Shown: in pieces, positions 18,685 through 26,980 of the stretch | Layout: every line of letters begins with the position of its first letter | Position numbering within the stretch: position 1 is the first letter of the stretch | Source: Cellulomonas sp. URHD0024 | GTDB taxonomy: Bacteria > Actinomycetota > Actinomycetes > Actinomycetales > Cellulomonadaceae | Assembly: GCF_000426185.1 (NCBI RefSeq) | Contig: NZ_AUEW01000004.1 | Location: 372,001 to 436,000, forward strand | Direction of reading: 5' to 3' | DNA: 64,000 nt | Notes under the pieces: model-generated | The model's database searches: none | The model's input: the letters and a program-made list of their open reading frames with translations, nothing else | Told to the model about the DNA's origin: nothing | Translations under genes and position numbers: made by a program

Positions 18685-19368
18685 ATGACTGGTGGCGACA
18701 TCGACTCGCGACGCTCCCGGACGCTCGTGTGGACGGTGCTGCCAGGGCTCGTGCTCGTCGGGCTGGGTCTGTCGGTGTTCTTCGCGGTGCTGGACGCCGT
18801 GCGCGAGCACGACGACCTCTGGGACCTCGACCAGCCGGTCCTCGACTGGCTCGTGGCGCACCGGACCCCGGCCTGGACCGCGGTGCTGGCGACGATCACG
18901 TTCGTCACGGGTCCGTTCGTCCTGCCGATCGGCGTCGGCGTCGGGTGCCTTATCTGGGCGCGTGTCCGCCGCGAACGATGGCGCCCGGTCCTGCTCGCCG
19001 CCACCATGGTCGCCTCGACGCTCCTCGGGCTCACGGTCAAGGGGCTGGTCGACCGGCCACGCCCGCCGAGCGAGACGATGCTGATCCCCGGCGCCGAGCT
19101 CACCGCGTCGTTCCCGTCCGGGCACACGCTCGGCACGGCGACCCTGCTGCTGGTGGCCGGCTACCTCGTGTGCAGCCGCCGGCCCACGCCGGGCCTCCTC
19201 GTCGCCTGGGGTGCCGCGACCGTCGTCGGGACCGTGCTCGTGGCGCTGAGCCGCCTGTACCTGGGCTACCACTTCCTCACGGACGTGGTGGCCTCCGTGG
19301 CGCTCGCGGTGGCCGTGCTCGGGGTGGTGTCGATCGTCGACCGCTGGCACACAGGACGAGTCCCCTAG
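18685..19368 (+). CDS. PAP2-family membrane phosphatase
   Basis: 227 residues with about six membrane segments. The three phosphatase motifs are complete: KGLVDRPRPP, PSGHT, and SRLYLGYHFLTDV, so it should hydrolyse a phospholipid or isoprenyl phosphate (for example undecaprenyl or phosphatidylglycerol phosphate) at the membrane face. ATG 18685 lies 7 bases after TAGCGT (18673-18678), leaderless pattern. Its last 4 bases overlap the convergent small membrane protein gene. Confidence 0.92.
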   Translation: MTGGDIDSRRSRTLVWTVLPGLVLVGLGLSVFFAVLDAVREHDDLWDLDQPVLDWLVAHRTPAWTAVLATITFVTGPFVLPIGVGVGCLIWARVRRERWRPVLLAATMVASTLLGLTVKGLVDRPRPPSETMLIPGAELTASFPSGHTLGTATLLLVAGYLVCSRRPTPGLLVAWGAATVVGTVLVALSRLYLGYHFLTDVVASVALAVAVLGVVSIVDRWHTGRVP

Positions 19369-19619
19369 GGACGATGGTGCTCGTTCCCGGGGACGGTCGA
19401 GGCCAACCAGGCCGCCGCAGGCACCAGGACCGCGACGACCGCCGCGATCCAGAGGGACGACGACCACGGTGTACCCGCCCAGTGCAGGACCACGAGGATG
19501 CCCACGCCTGCCGCGATGCCGAGCAGGACGCGCTCGGCCCAGATCACCAGGTGGCCTGTCGCCGTGACGGGTTCGGGACCCGGTTCCGGCTCAGGTCCGG
19601 CCGAGGCGTGCCGTCCCAT
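19365..19619 (-). CDS. Small two-helix membrane protein
   Basis: 84 residues: Pro/Glu-rich cytoplasmic head, then two hydrophobic segments (about 26-46 and 53-72) with a short loop WAGTPWSSS, and a charged tail NEHHRP. No recognised domain. Its end overlaps the PAP2 gene tail by 4 bases in convergent orientation. I call it real because the hydrophobic pattern is clean and it occupies the only open frame in the gap, but there is no strong ribosome site. Confidence 0.55.
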   Translation of the reverse strand: MGRHASAGPEPEPGPEPVTATGHLVIWAERVLLGIAAGVGILVVLHWAGTPWSSSLWIAAVVAVLVPAAAWLASTVPGNEHHRP

Positions 19620-19689
19620 CAGCGGGACGTTCCGGGGTTCTCGACGAGCATGGCGTCATCGTGGCACGACGAGCCGGGTCAGACGCGGC

Positions 19690-19720
19690 AGGGCGCGGAC
19701 CGTGGTCCGGTCCGCGCCCT
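19690..19720 (-). terminator. Hairpin terminator after the 63-residue ORF
   Basis: A 12-bp perfect stem (19690-19701 with 19709-19720) with a 7-base loop, 21 bases beyond the stop of the small minus-strand ORF. It supports that ORF being transcribed. Confidence 0.75.
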
Positions 19721-19741
19721 GGTCGGGTGCTCGTGCGAGGT

Positions 19742-19933
19742 TCAGCGAGCGCTGACTGCGCCGGCGAAGAACGCCGACTGACCGACGGCCCGCCACGGAT
19801 CAGGAGGTCGCCGCGTGTTCTCGGACGGTTGTCTCTCGGCGCGGGCTGCTTCGACGACGCGCTCCTGGTGGGAGCGGGCGAGGCGCTGACCGTACTGCTG
19901 ACGGTGGAGCTCGAACGTGCTGGTGGGATGCAC
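19742..19933 (-). CDS. Small basic protein, unknown function
   Basis: 63 residues from a GTG with a GAGGAG site 6 bases upstream. It starts VHPTSTFELHRQQYGQRLARSHQERVVE, a basic helical stretch, and has a Pro-rich middle. No domain recognised. Similar short proteins beginning with a His-Pro-Thr and a basic helix occur in actinobacteria (recollection, not checked). Support comes from the ribosome site and the downstream hairpin. Confidence 0.5.
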   Translation of the reverse strand: MHPTSTFELHRQQYGQRLARSHQERVVEAARAERQPSENTRRPPDPWRAVGQSAFFAGAVSAR

Positions 19934-20144
19934 AGGAATCTCCTCTGGACATGGCTCGGCCAGGGCGGTTGCCCGGGTCGATGTGGTGGTGTGGGGCTAC
20001 TCGATCACGCGTGCGTGGTGTGAGTCACGCCCTTTTTGGGGGTTCTGAGAACCCGTTGTCGACGTCCGGCCGTTGGCGAGATCTCGACGAACCTGGACAC
20101 TCCGCCACCTGGTGTCCGGGCGTTCCCGGGACGACCCTCAGGGC
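19934..20144. other. Intergenic stretch before the APC permease gene
   Basis: 211 bases between two divergent genes. It has a CTTTTTGGGGG tract at about 20032 and slightly lower GC. I see no convincing -35/-10 pair, hairpin or palindrome. Confidence 0.4.
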
Positions 20145-21500
20145 ATGACCACCGCCGTGCGGCCCACCAGCCCCCCTGTCGCGGCCGGCCGGATCGGGGT
20201 GGTGCTCGGCTCGGCCCTGTACGTCGCCGCGGTGCTCGGCACCGGGATCCTGCTCCTGCCGACGCTCGCCGTTCGGGCGGCCGGGCCGGCGTCGCTGCTG
20301 GCCGTGGCCGCCGTCCTCACGGTGTCCGTCCCGCTCGCCTCGGCGTTCGCCGCGCTCGCGACGCGGCACCCGGACTCCGGCGGTGTCGCCACCTACGTCC
20401 GGCTCGCCCTCGGGCCGACACCTGCGCGGGCGACGGGCTACTGGTTCTTCTTCGGCGTGTGCGTCGGGGCGCCGGTCGTCGCGCTCGTCGGTGCGCAGTA
20501 CGTCGTCGCGATGCTGGGTGGGTCGCAGGGCCAGGTGTACCTGGTCGGCGCGGTCCTGCTCCTGCCGCCGCTCGTCACCAACGCCGTCGGGCTGCGACTG
20601 AGCGGTCCCGTGCAGCTCGTGCTCACGGGCCTGCTGGTGATCCTCGTGGTGCTCGTCGTGCTCGCGTCGTTGCCGTCGTCGGAACCTGCCGCCCTGCGGC
20701 CGTTCCTGCCGCACGGCTGGTCCGGGGTCGGTGCCGCCGCGAGCCTGTTCGTCTGGGCCTTCGCGGGCTGGGAGGCGGTGACGCACCTCGCGGGGGAGTT
20801 CCGGGACCCCCGGCGGACCATCCCGCGCGCCACGGCGATCGCCCTGGTGGTCGTCGGTGCCGCGTACCTGGCCTTGCAGTACGTCGCCGTGACAGCGCTG
20901 GACGGCTCGGTGTCCGACGTCCCGCTGATGGACCTCGTCGACGTCGGCCTGCCCGGTGCCGGGCGTGTCGCGGTGGCGCTCGTCGCGGGCATCGTGACGC
21001 TCGGGGTGCTCGGTGCGTACTTCGGTGCGTTCGCCAAGCTCGGGGCCTCGCTGGGCCGGGACGGCGACCTGCCGCGCTGGATCGCCGACGGCGCGCAACC
21101 CGGTGGCGTGCCACGTCGGGCGCTGCTCGTCGTCGCGGCACTCTCGTTCGCGTACTTCGCACTCGTGGTGGCCGTGGGCGGCGACCTCGAACCGTTCGTG
21201 CTCGTGCACACGAGCTGCATGGTCGGCGTGTACGCGCTCGGGTCGGCGGCCGCCGTCCGGCTGCTCGAGCGCGGCAGCGCCGGCTGGTGGTGCGGGATGG
21301 TCGCGTGCGGGCTCGCGCTGGTCCTGGCCGCGCTGGCGGGGTGGCACCTGCTGGTGCCCCTGGGGCTCGCGATCGTGGCGGTCGTCGTCGGCCGGGTCCG
21401 GTCCGCTCGGCACGGCCACGGCCACGCGCACGGGTCCGGGCAGGGCACCGGCACCGGGGTGGGTGACCGGTGGGAGGAGGCGGGGGAGACCACTGGGTGA
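20145..21500 (+). CDS. APC-superfamily amino acid permease (YjeH-like)
   Basis: 451 residues with about twelve membrane segments. The first has the APC unwound-helix pattern AVLGTGILLLPTLA, and a mid-protein stretch FVWAFAGWEAVTHLAGEFRDPRRTIPRA is typical of APC loop 6-7. Resembles YjeH-type exporters of methionine and branched-chain amino acids more than uptake permeases (inference). The tail RHGHGHAHGSG is His-rich and cytoplasmic. Start ATG 20145 is chosen over GTG 20073 because the family N-terminus begins a few residues later. It lies just upstream of the TPP riboswitch but is not controlled by it. Confidence 0.85.
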   Translation: MTTAVRPTSPPVAAGRIGVVLGSALYVAAVLGTGILLLPTLAVRAAGPASLLAVAAVLTVSVPLASAFAALATRHPDSGGVATYVRLALGPTPARATGYWFFFGVCVGAPVVALVGAQYVVAMLGGSQGQVYLVGAVLLLPPLVTNAVGLRLSGPVQLVLTGLLVILVVLVVLASLPSSEPAALRPFLPHGWSGVGAAASLFVWAFAGWEAVTHLAGEFRDPRRTIPRATAIALVVVGAAYLALQYVAVTALDGSVSDVPLMDLVDVGLPGAGRVAVALVAGIVTLGVLGAYFGAFAKLGASLGRDGDLPRWIADGAQPGGVPRRALLVVAALSFAYFALVVAVGGDLEPFVLVHTSCMVGVYALGSAAAVRLLERGSAGWWCGMVACGLALVLAALAGWHLLVPLGLAIVAVVVGRVRSARHGHGHAHGSGQGTGTGVGDRWEEAGETTG

Positions 21501-21548
21501 GAAGGCCGGGGCGCGCGTCGTCCGGTCCGGGTAGGTTCGTCCCGCCAA

Positions 21549-21658
21549 CGCAGGGGAGCTCGGGACAGCCGGGCTGAGAGGACGTGCCGCGACACCGCAG
21601 GGTGCCAGCGCAGGTCGACCCGAGAACCTGAACTGGGTAATGCCAGCGGAGGGATGCG
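21549..21658 (+). promoter_or_regulatory. TPP riboswitch (THI element)
   Basis: Contains the universal TPP-aptamer segments: GGGGAGC near 21553, CTGAGAGG at 21574-21581, and from 21617 GACCCGAGAACCTGAACTGG then GTAATGCCAGCGGAGGGA. The ends CGCA (21549-21552) and TGCG (21655-21658) close helix P1. It precedes the thiamine transport operon by 115 bases. The expression platform is not obvious; a translational mechanism near GGAGGAAC (21762-21769) is possible. Confidence 0.95.
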
Positions 21659-21773
21659 CCACCGAGCGCGGCGTGGGCGGTCTCCTGGCCGCGACCAGGC
21701 CTCCGTCGTCGTCGCCCCGGTACGGGTCGACCTGTCGCTGCGTACCCCGTTCCGACCTCACCGGAGGAACATC

Positions 21774-22067
21774 GTGCTCGCACAGATCCAGGTCTCACCC
21801 CGCCCGAGCGGCACCGACGACGACCGGTACGCCTACGTCGACGCCGCCATCGCGGTCATCCAGCAGTCCGGGCTCGTCTACGAGGTCGGCGCGATGGGCA
21901 CGACGATCCAGGGCACCCCCGACCAGCTGTGGCCGCTGCTGCGCGCCGTCCACGAGGCGACGGTGCTGGCCGGTGCTGCGGGCGTCTCGAGCGTCATCAA
22001 GGTCGGCCAGGGCAAGGACGACGACGGGCCGACGATCCAGGACCTCGTCGGCAAGTTCCGGGCCTGA
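21774..22067 (+). CDS. Thiamine-binding protein of the MTH1187/YkoF family
   Basis: 97 residues, soluble, no signal. Ferredoxin-like fold family that binds thiamine or its pyrimidine in the cytosol. Seen: LAQIQVSPRPSG at the start, AIAVIQQSGLVYEVGAMGTTIQG and VSSVIKVGQGKD. GTG 21774 has a GGAGGAAC site. It is the first gene after the TPP riboswitch and lies 3 bases from the permease gene, so it may buffer or sense imported substrate (inference). Confidence 0.9.
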   Translation: MLAQIQVSPRPSGTDDDRYAYVDAAIAVIQQSGLVYEVGAMGTTIQGTPDQLWPLLRAVHEATVLAGAAGVSSVIKVGQGKDDDGPTIQDLVGKFRA

Positions 22068-22070
22068 GAG

Positions 22071-22856
22071 GTGCTCCGTTGGCGACGGGTGCTCGCGCCG
22101 ACGGTGGCCGCAATGCTGCTGCTCGTCGGCTGGGAGGTCGGCGTGCGCGTGTCCGGCCTTCCGGCGTTCGTGCTGCCGGCGCCGTCCGAGGTGGCGCGCA
22201 CGGCCGTCGACGTCGCACCCCTGCTCGGCCCTGACATCGTCACGACGCTGACGGAGGCGAGCCTCGGGCTCCTCGTGGGCGCCGTCGTCGGGCTGCTGCT
22301 CGCCGTGCTCATCGGCGCGTTCCCGCTCGTCTCCGACACCCTCTACCCGCTGGTCACGCTCACCCAGACCATCCCGACGGTCGTGCTGGCGCCGCTGCTC
22401 ATCCTGTGGGCGGGGTTCGGGCTGCTGCCCAAGGTCGTGCTCGTCGCGCTGACGGCCTTCTTCCCGGTCCTCGTCGCCGCGGTGACCGCGATGGCCGCCG
22501 TCGACGCCGAGCACGCGGAGATGGTCGCCGGCCTGGGCGGCACCCGGCGGCACCAGTTCTGGCTGGTGCAGCTCCCCGCGTCCGTGCCCGGCGCGCTCGG
22601 CGGACTGCGCGTCGCCGCGACCTACGCGATCGGGGCCGCGGTCGTCGCGGAGTACCTCGCTGGGCAGAGCGGTCTCGGCGTCTTCATCCAGCGCTCCCGC
22701 AAGGGCTACGAGGTGGACCAGATCCTCGTCGCCGTCGCTCTGGTCTCCGTGCTCACCGGCGCGCTCTTCCTGCTCGTCGACGGCCTCGCCCGCATCGCCA
22801 CGCCGTGGCAGCGCACCACCACCCCCACCTCTCGTCCGGGAAGGACCACTCCGTGA
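22071..22856 (+). CDS. Thiamine-precursor ABC transporter permease
   Basis: 261 residues, about six membrane segments, BPD-transport family (SsuC/ThiX type). EAA loop: AEHAEMVAGLGGTRRHQFWLVQLPASVPGAL. Under the TPP riboswitch with the binding protein (4-base GTGA overlap) and ATPase. By family and control it imports thiamine or a breakdown product such as the hydroxymethylpyrimidine moiety. Confidence 0.92.
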   Translation: MLRWRRVLAPTVAAMLLLVGWEVGVRVSGLPAFVLPAPSEVARTAVDVAPLLGPDIVTTLTEASLGLLVGAVVGLLLAVLIGAFPLVSDTLYPLVTLTQTIPTVVLAPLLILWAGFGLLPKVVLVALTAFFPVLVAAVTAMAAVDAEHAEMVAGLGGTRRHQFWLVQLPASVPGALGGLRVAATYAIGAAVVAEYLAGQSGLGVFIQRSRKGYEVDQILVAVALVSVLTGALFLLVDGLARIATPWQRTTTPTSRPGRTTP

Positions 22857-23848
22857 ACGCCCGCCTGCTCGCCACGTGCGCAAGCCTCGCGCTGCTCGCC
22901 GCCTGCTCGACAGCACAGTCCAGCGAACCCTCGTCGGACCTTCGACCCGTGTCCGTCGTCCTGGACTGGACGCCCAACACCAACCACTCGGGCCTTTATC
23001 TCGCTCAGGCGCGCGGCTACTTCGCCGACGAGGGGCTCGACGTGACGATCGTGCAGCCCGGCGACACCTCGGGCCTGCAGCTGCTCGCCGCGGGGAAGGC
23101 CGACTTCGCCTACTCCGTGGCCGAGGGGCTGGTGCCGGCCCGGGAGCAGGGCGCCGAGGTCGTCTCGGTGGCGGCCGTCATCCAGCACAACACCTCCAGC
23201 CTGATCTCCCTGGCGTCGTCGGGGCTGAGTCGGCCACGCGACCTCGTGGGCCACTCCTACGGGTCCTACGGCTCGGACCTCGAAGAGGCCCTGATCCGCA
23301 GGCTCGTCGCGTGCGACGGTGGCGACCCGGCCGCCGTGACGATGCCACCGCTCGCCAGCGACGACTTCCGCATCGGCCTCACGGAGCACCAGTTCGACGC
23401 CGCGTGGGTGTTCGACGGGTGGGACACCATCAGGCTGCGGGACATCGACGGGCTGGACGTCTCGACGATGCCCTTCATCGACCACACCGACTGCATCCCC
23501 GACTGGTACACCCCGCTCGTCGCGACGTCCCAGAAGCACATCGACGACGACCCCACGACGGTCCGCGAGTTCGTCGCCGCCCTGACCCACGGGTACCAGG
23601 ACGCGATCGTCGACCCGCAGGCCGCTGCCGAGGCCATCCACCAGGCCGCCCCCGAGGTCGACGGGGACCTGCTGGACCGCAGCGCGACCTGGCTGGCGCC
23701 CCGCTACACCGACGCCCCGGAGCGGTGGGGTCTGCAGGAGGCGACGGTCTGGGACGGCTTCGTGGGCTTCCTGCAGGACAACAAGCTCGCCGAGCCGACG
23801 TTCGACACGGACGCCGCGTGGACCAATGACTTCCTCCCCGGACACTGA
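22853..23848 (+). CDS. Thiamine-precursor ABC transporter binding lipoprotein (NMT1/THI5-like)
   Basis: 331 residues from GTG 22853. Lipoprotein signal with lipobox LLAAC (Cys18). The N-lobe signature VVLDWTPNTNHSGLYLAQARGYF with the conserved DWxPNxNHxG pattern marks the NMT1/THI5-like family that binds pyrimidine precursors of thiamine. Later YGSDLEEALI and DWYTPLVATS fit the same fold. Start overlaps the permease stop by 4 bases; its 3' end overlaps the ATPase gene by 23 bases. Confidence 0.93.
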   Translation: MNARLLATCASLALLAACSTAQSSEPSSDLRPVSVVLDWTPNTNHSGLYLAQARGYFADEGLDVTIVQPGDTSGLQLLAAGKADFAYSVAEGLVPAREQGAEVVSVAAVIQHNTSSLISLASSGLSRPRDLVGHSYGSYGSDLEEALIRRLVACDGGDPAAVTMPPLASDDFRIGLTEHQFDAAWVFDGWDTIRLRDIDGLDVSTMPFIDHTDCIPDWYTPLVATSQKHIDDDPTTVREFVAALTHGYQDAIVDPQAAAEAIHQAAPEVDGDLLDRSATWLAPRYTDAPERWGLQEATVWDGFVGFLQDNKLAEPTFDTDAAWTNDFLPGH

Positions 23849-24650
23849 CGCCGCGGTCGTCGTGGCACCCGCGATCGAGGTCGCCGGGCTGTCCGTCACG
23901 TTCACCGCCGGTGGTCGGCGCCCCGAGCCGGTCGTGGCGCTCCGGGACGTCGACCTGCGGGTCGACGCAGGGGAGTTCGTCGCCGTCGTCGGCCCGTCGG
24001 GCTGCGGAAAGTCCACGCTGCTGCGGGTCCTTGCCGGGTTGACGCCGTCGGGTGCCACCGTCGGCGGGACAGCCACGGTCCCGACCGGATCGTCGGCGTG
24101 GATGCCGCAGCGCGACGGGTTGCTCCCGTGGCGGCGTGCACTTGCGAACGCCCTGGTCGGTGCCCGGATCGCGGGGATCGACCGGACGTCGGCCCTGGCG
24201 CGAGCCCGGGAGCTGTTCGACGAGTTCGGGCTGTCCGGGTTCGAGCGGTCCTGGCCGCACGAGCTCTCGGGCGGCATGCGCCAGCGGCTCGCGCTGCTGC
24301 GGACGTGCCTGCCGGGCCGGCCGGTGCTGCTGCTCGACGAGCCCTTCGGGGCGCTCGATGCCCTCACGCGGCGGCGGATGAACACCTGGCTGGCCGGGCT
24401 CGACCTCGTGGGTCATGGGCGCCCGCACGCGCGCACCGTCGTGCTGGTCACGCACGACGTCGACGAGGCGCTGCTCCTGGCCGACCGCGTGGTGGTGCTG
24501 TCCGACCGGCCCGGTCGCGTGGTGCTCGACCTGCGCGTCCGCAGCGGTGACCACGACCGAGCGCGACGGACTCTCCTGGCGGCGCTCGACCCGCAGACGG
24601 CGCTGTCACGGCCCGAGCGCGCAAGGGGCGCCGCGCCGACGGTCCCATGA
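23826..24650 (+). CDS. Thiamine-precursor ABC transporter ATP-binding protein
   Basis: 274 residues. P-loop GPSGCGKST, Q-loop AWMPQRDGLLPWRRA, signature LSGGMRQRL, Walker B VLLLDEPFGALDALTRRRM, switch VLVTHDVDEALLLADRV. Nitrate/sulfonate/taurine-type ATPase subfamily, which matches the permease. Last gene of the riboswitch operon; a hairpin follows 28 bases downstream. Confidence 0.93.
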   Translation: MTSSPDTDAAVVVAPAIEVAGLSVTFTAGGRRPEPVVALRDVDLRVDAGEFVAVVGPSGCGKSTLLRVLAGLTPSGATVGGTATVPTGSSAWMPQRDGLLPWRRALANALVGARIAGIDRTSALARARELFDEFGLSGFERSWPHELSGGMRQRLALLRTCLPGRPVLLLDEPFGALDALTRRRMNTWLAGLDLVGHGRPHARTVVLVTHDVDEALLLADRVVVLSDRPGRVVLDLRVRSGDHDRARRTLLAALDPQTALSRPERARGAAPTVP

Positions 24651-24677
24651 CGTCCCTGACCTGCACGTTTGCGCGTG

Positions 24678-24712
24678 GCGTCGCACGCATTTCTTGGTGG
24701 TGCGAGCGACGC
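24678..24712 (+). terminator. Probable terminator of the thiamine transport operon
   Basis: A 12-bp stem with one mismatch (24678-24689 with 24701-24712) and an 11-base T/G-rich loop, 28 bases after the ATPase stop. Confidence 0.6.
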
Positions 24713-24901
24713 CCTGCTTCGGTAACGTCGATGCGTTCGTTTTCATCGATGAGTCCAGTCGGCCCAACAGGGCACCGGTGGACTCCATGCGTGCGTGGCT
24801 CTCGCCAGGATGCTGATCGCGTGGTGAGTGCCGGACAGCACCCTCGGAACGCTCGTCGACGACGACGCCGGCGGGATCCGCTGTACGGAGGAGAAGACAC
24901 G

Positions 24902-26575
24902 ATGATCTCTTTGCACAGACGAGCTCGGGCAGGGCGTCTCGCCTTGGTCACTGCAGCACTTGTCGCGGCGACCTGGGCCTTGCCCCAAGCGGCGTCGAGC
25001 GCCCCAGCCCCGGCGTCCGGCCATGACGCCAACCACAAAGCGTGCGCTCATCGGGTCAACAACACGCCCAAGAAGCTCGTCGACTGCGTCAACCAGGCCG
25101 ATCTCTGGGCCCACATGGTCAAGTTCCAGCAGATCGCCGACGCCAACCCCGGCGCCGACGGGCATCCGTCCCGCAACTCGGGGGAACCCGGCTACAAGGC
25201 CTCGGCCGACTACGTGGCCGACGTCATGCGCGCCGCCGGGTACCACGTGACGCTCCAGGAGTACAAGTTCCACTACTTCAGCTTCGTCGGGACGCCGGTC
25301 CTGCGTGAGGAGTCGCCGACGCCGCACTCCTACGTCGTCGGCACGGACTTCAACCCCGGAGCCTCCGTCGGTACGACGACCGCGAAGGTCCAGCCCGCAG
25401 GCGGCATCGTCGTGCCCGCCACGCCGACCCCCAGCTCAGCCAGCGGCTGCGCGGCCTCGGACTTCAGCGGTTTCGTCCCGGGCAACATCGCCCTGATCCA
25501 GCGTGGCACCTGCACCTTCGCCCAGAAGGTGGCGAACGCTGAGGCCGCGGGCGCCACGGCCGCGGTCATCTTCAACGAGGGCAACCCCGGGCGCACCGGG
25601 CTCTACTCGGGGAGCCTGGCGGGTACGGAGACCATCCCCGTCATCTTCACGCCCTACGACGTCGGCACCCAGCTCCTGGCGCAGTACACCCCGGGCACCG
25701 GCCCCGTCGTGACCGTTGACGTCCAGGCGATCGACGACCCGAACCGCTCCGACTGGAACGTGATCGCCGACTCCAGGGGCGGAGACCCGAACAACATCCT
25801 CGTCATCGACGCCCACCTCGACGCCATCTACGGCGCCGGGATGCTCGACAACGCCTCGGGCTCGGCGACGATCCTCGACATCGCCCAGCAGCTGAAGAAC
25901 ACGAACACGCGCAACAAGCTGCGCTTCATCTGGTTCGGCGGCGAGGAGCTCGGCCTGCTCGGCTCCGACTACTACGTCAACACGCTCCCGGCCGACGAGC
26001 TGGCGAAGATCAAGTTCGACCTGGACGCCGACGTCACCGCCACACCGAACTACGTGGCCGGCGTTCTCGACCCGAAGGACGGGGTCGGCCTGTTCGACCG
26101 CGAACCGGGCACCCCGATGCCGCCGAGCATCTGGGCTCCCTCCGCGATCGCGCGCGACTACGGGATCGACTACCTGAACTCGATCGGGCAGAACCACATC
26201 CTGTTCTCGGCCGACGGGACCGACGCCTTCATGTTCCAGCAGGCGGGGATCCCGGCCAGCGGTGTCCTCACCGGCCAGGACTGCTGCAAGCTCGCGTCGG
26301 ACGTCGATCTGTTCGGCGGCTACGAGGGCAACTTCGAGGGCAACATCCCGAGCGACGACGGAGGCTGCGTCGACAACCCGTTCCGGTGGTGCGACAACCT
26401 GAGCAACAACGACCCGGTGGTCCTCACCTGGATGTCGAAGACCTTCGCCAACATGGTCGGGCACATGGCCTACGACACCCAGGTGTTCAGCTCGAGCCAC
26501 AAGGGCGGGGGACACGTGAAGAAGCACGCGGCCACGGCCACGGTCGCCACGCCTGAGGGCAAGGTCACCAGCTGA
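24902..26575 (+). CDS. Secreted M28-family peptidase with PA domain
   Basis: 557 residues with a signal peptide (about 1-36, ending QAASSAPA). A PA insert at about 165-275 has GNIALIQRGTCTFAQKVANAEAAGA. The M28 part shows metal-ligand motifs AHLDAIYGAGMLDNASGSA, FGGEELGLLGSDYY and DLDADVTATPNY. The late His ligand that relatives carry in a YHxxCD motif is not evident; the aligned segment reads NPFRWCDNLSNND. Probably an extracellular aminopeptidase-like enzyme, with catalysis uncertain for that reason. Start ATG 24902 has GGAGGAGA upstream. Ends in a strong terminator; monocistronic. Confidence 0.88.
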   Translation: MISLHRRARAGRLALVTAALVAATWALPQAASSAPAPASGHDANHKACAHRVNNTPKKLVDCVNQADLWAHMVKFQQIADANPGADGHPSRNSGEPGYKASADYVADVMRAAGYHVTLQEYKFHYFSFVGTPVLREESPTPHSYVVGTDFNPGASVGTTTAKVQPAGGIVVPATPTPSSASGCAASDFSGFVPGNIALIQRGTCTFAQKVANAEAAGATAAVIFNEGNPGRTGLYSGSLAGTETIPVIFTPYDVGTQLLAQYTPGTGPVVTVDVQAIDDPNRSDWNVIADSRGGDPNNILVIDAHLDAIYGAGMLDNASGSATILDIAQQLKNTNTRNKLRFIWFGGEELGLLGSDYYVNTLPADELAKIKFDLDADVTATPNYVAGVLDPKDGVGLFDREPGTPMPPSIWAPSAIARDYGIDYLNSIGQNHILFSADGTDAFMFQQAGIPASGVLTGQDCCKLASDVDLFGGYEGNFEGNIPSDDGGCVDNPFRWCDNLSNNDPVVLTWMSKTFANMVGHMAYDTQVFSSSHKGGGHVKKHAATATVATPEGKVTS

Positions 26576-26595
26576 CAAGCCCCTAGGCCACGGCG

Positions 26596-26628
26596 CGGCG
26601 GGGCGCCCCGACGGAGGGCGCCCCGCCG
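26596..26628 (+). terminator. Terminator after the M28 peptidase gene
   Basis: A 13-bp perfect GC stem (26596-26608 with 26616-26628) with a 7-base loop, 20 bases past the stop. Confidence 0.85.
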
Positions 26629-26767
26629 TGCCACGCCATGCCGGAGCAGCTCGCGCACGACCCGGCGAGCCCGGACTGCGGGCTCTCGGCGGCCGTGGCG
26701 CCGAGTGTCCGTCGGGGACCGGCCCAGGTGTGGGCCTCTCCGGACGGTTCTGCGACCTGCGGATATG

Positions 26768-26840
<73 letters not shown>

Positions 26841-26980
26841 GGGTGCGTGCGAGCACGCATGGACACAGCCTAATCGCGGGGGTGTCGTCCTCAGGCCCGC
26901 GCGACGCGCCCGGGCGAACCGTCCCGATTCGGCACCGCGTGGCGTTTTGCCAGGTCAGATCGCACCGGGACAATGGTCAC

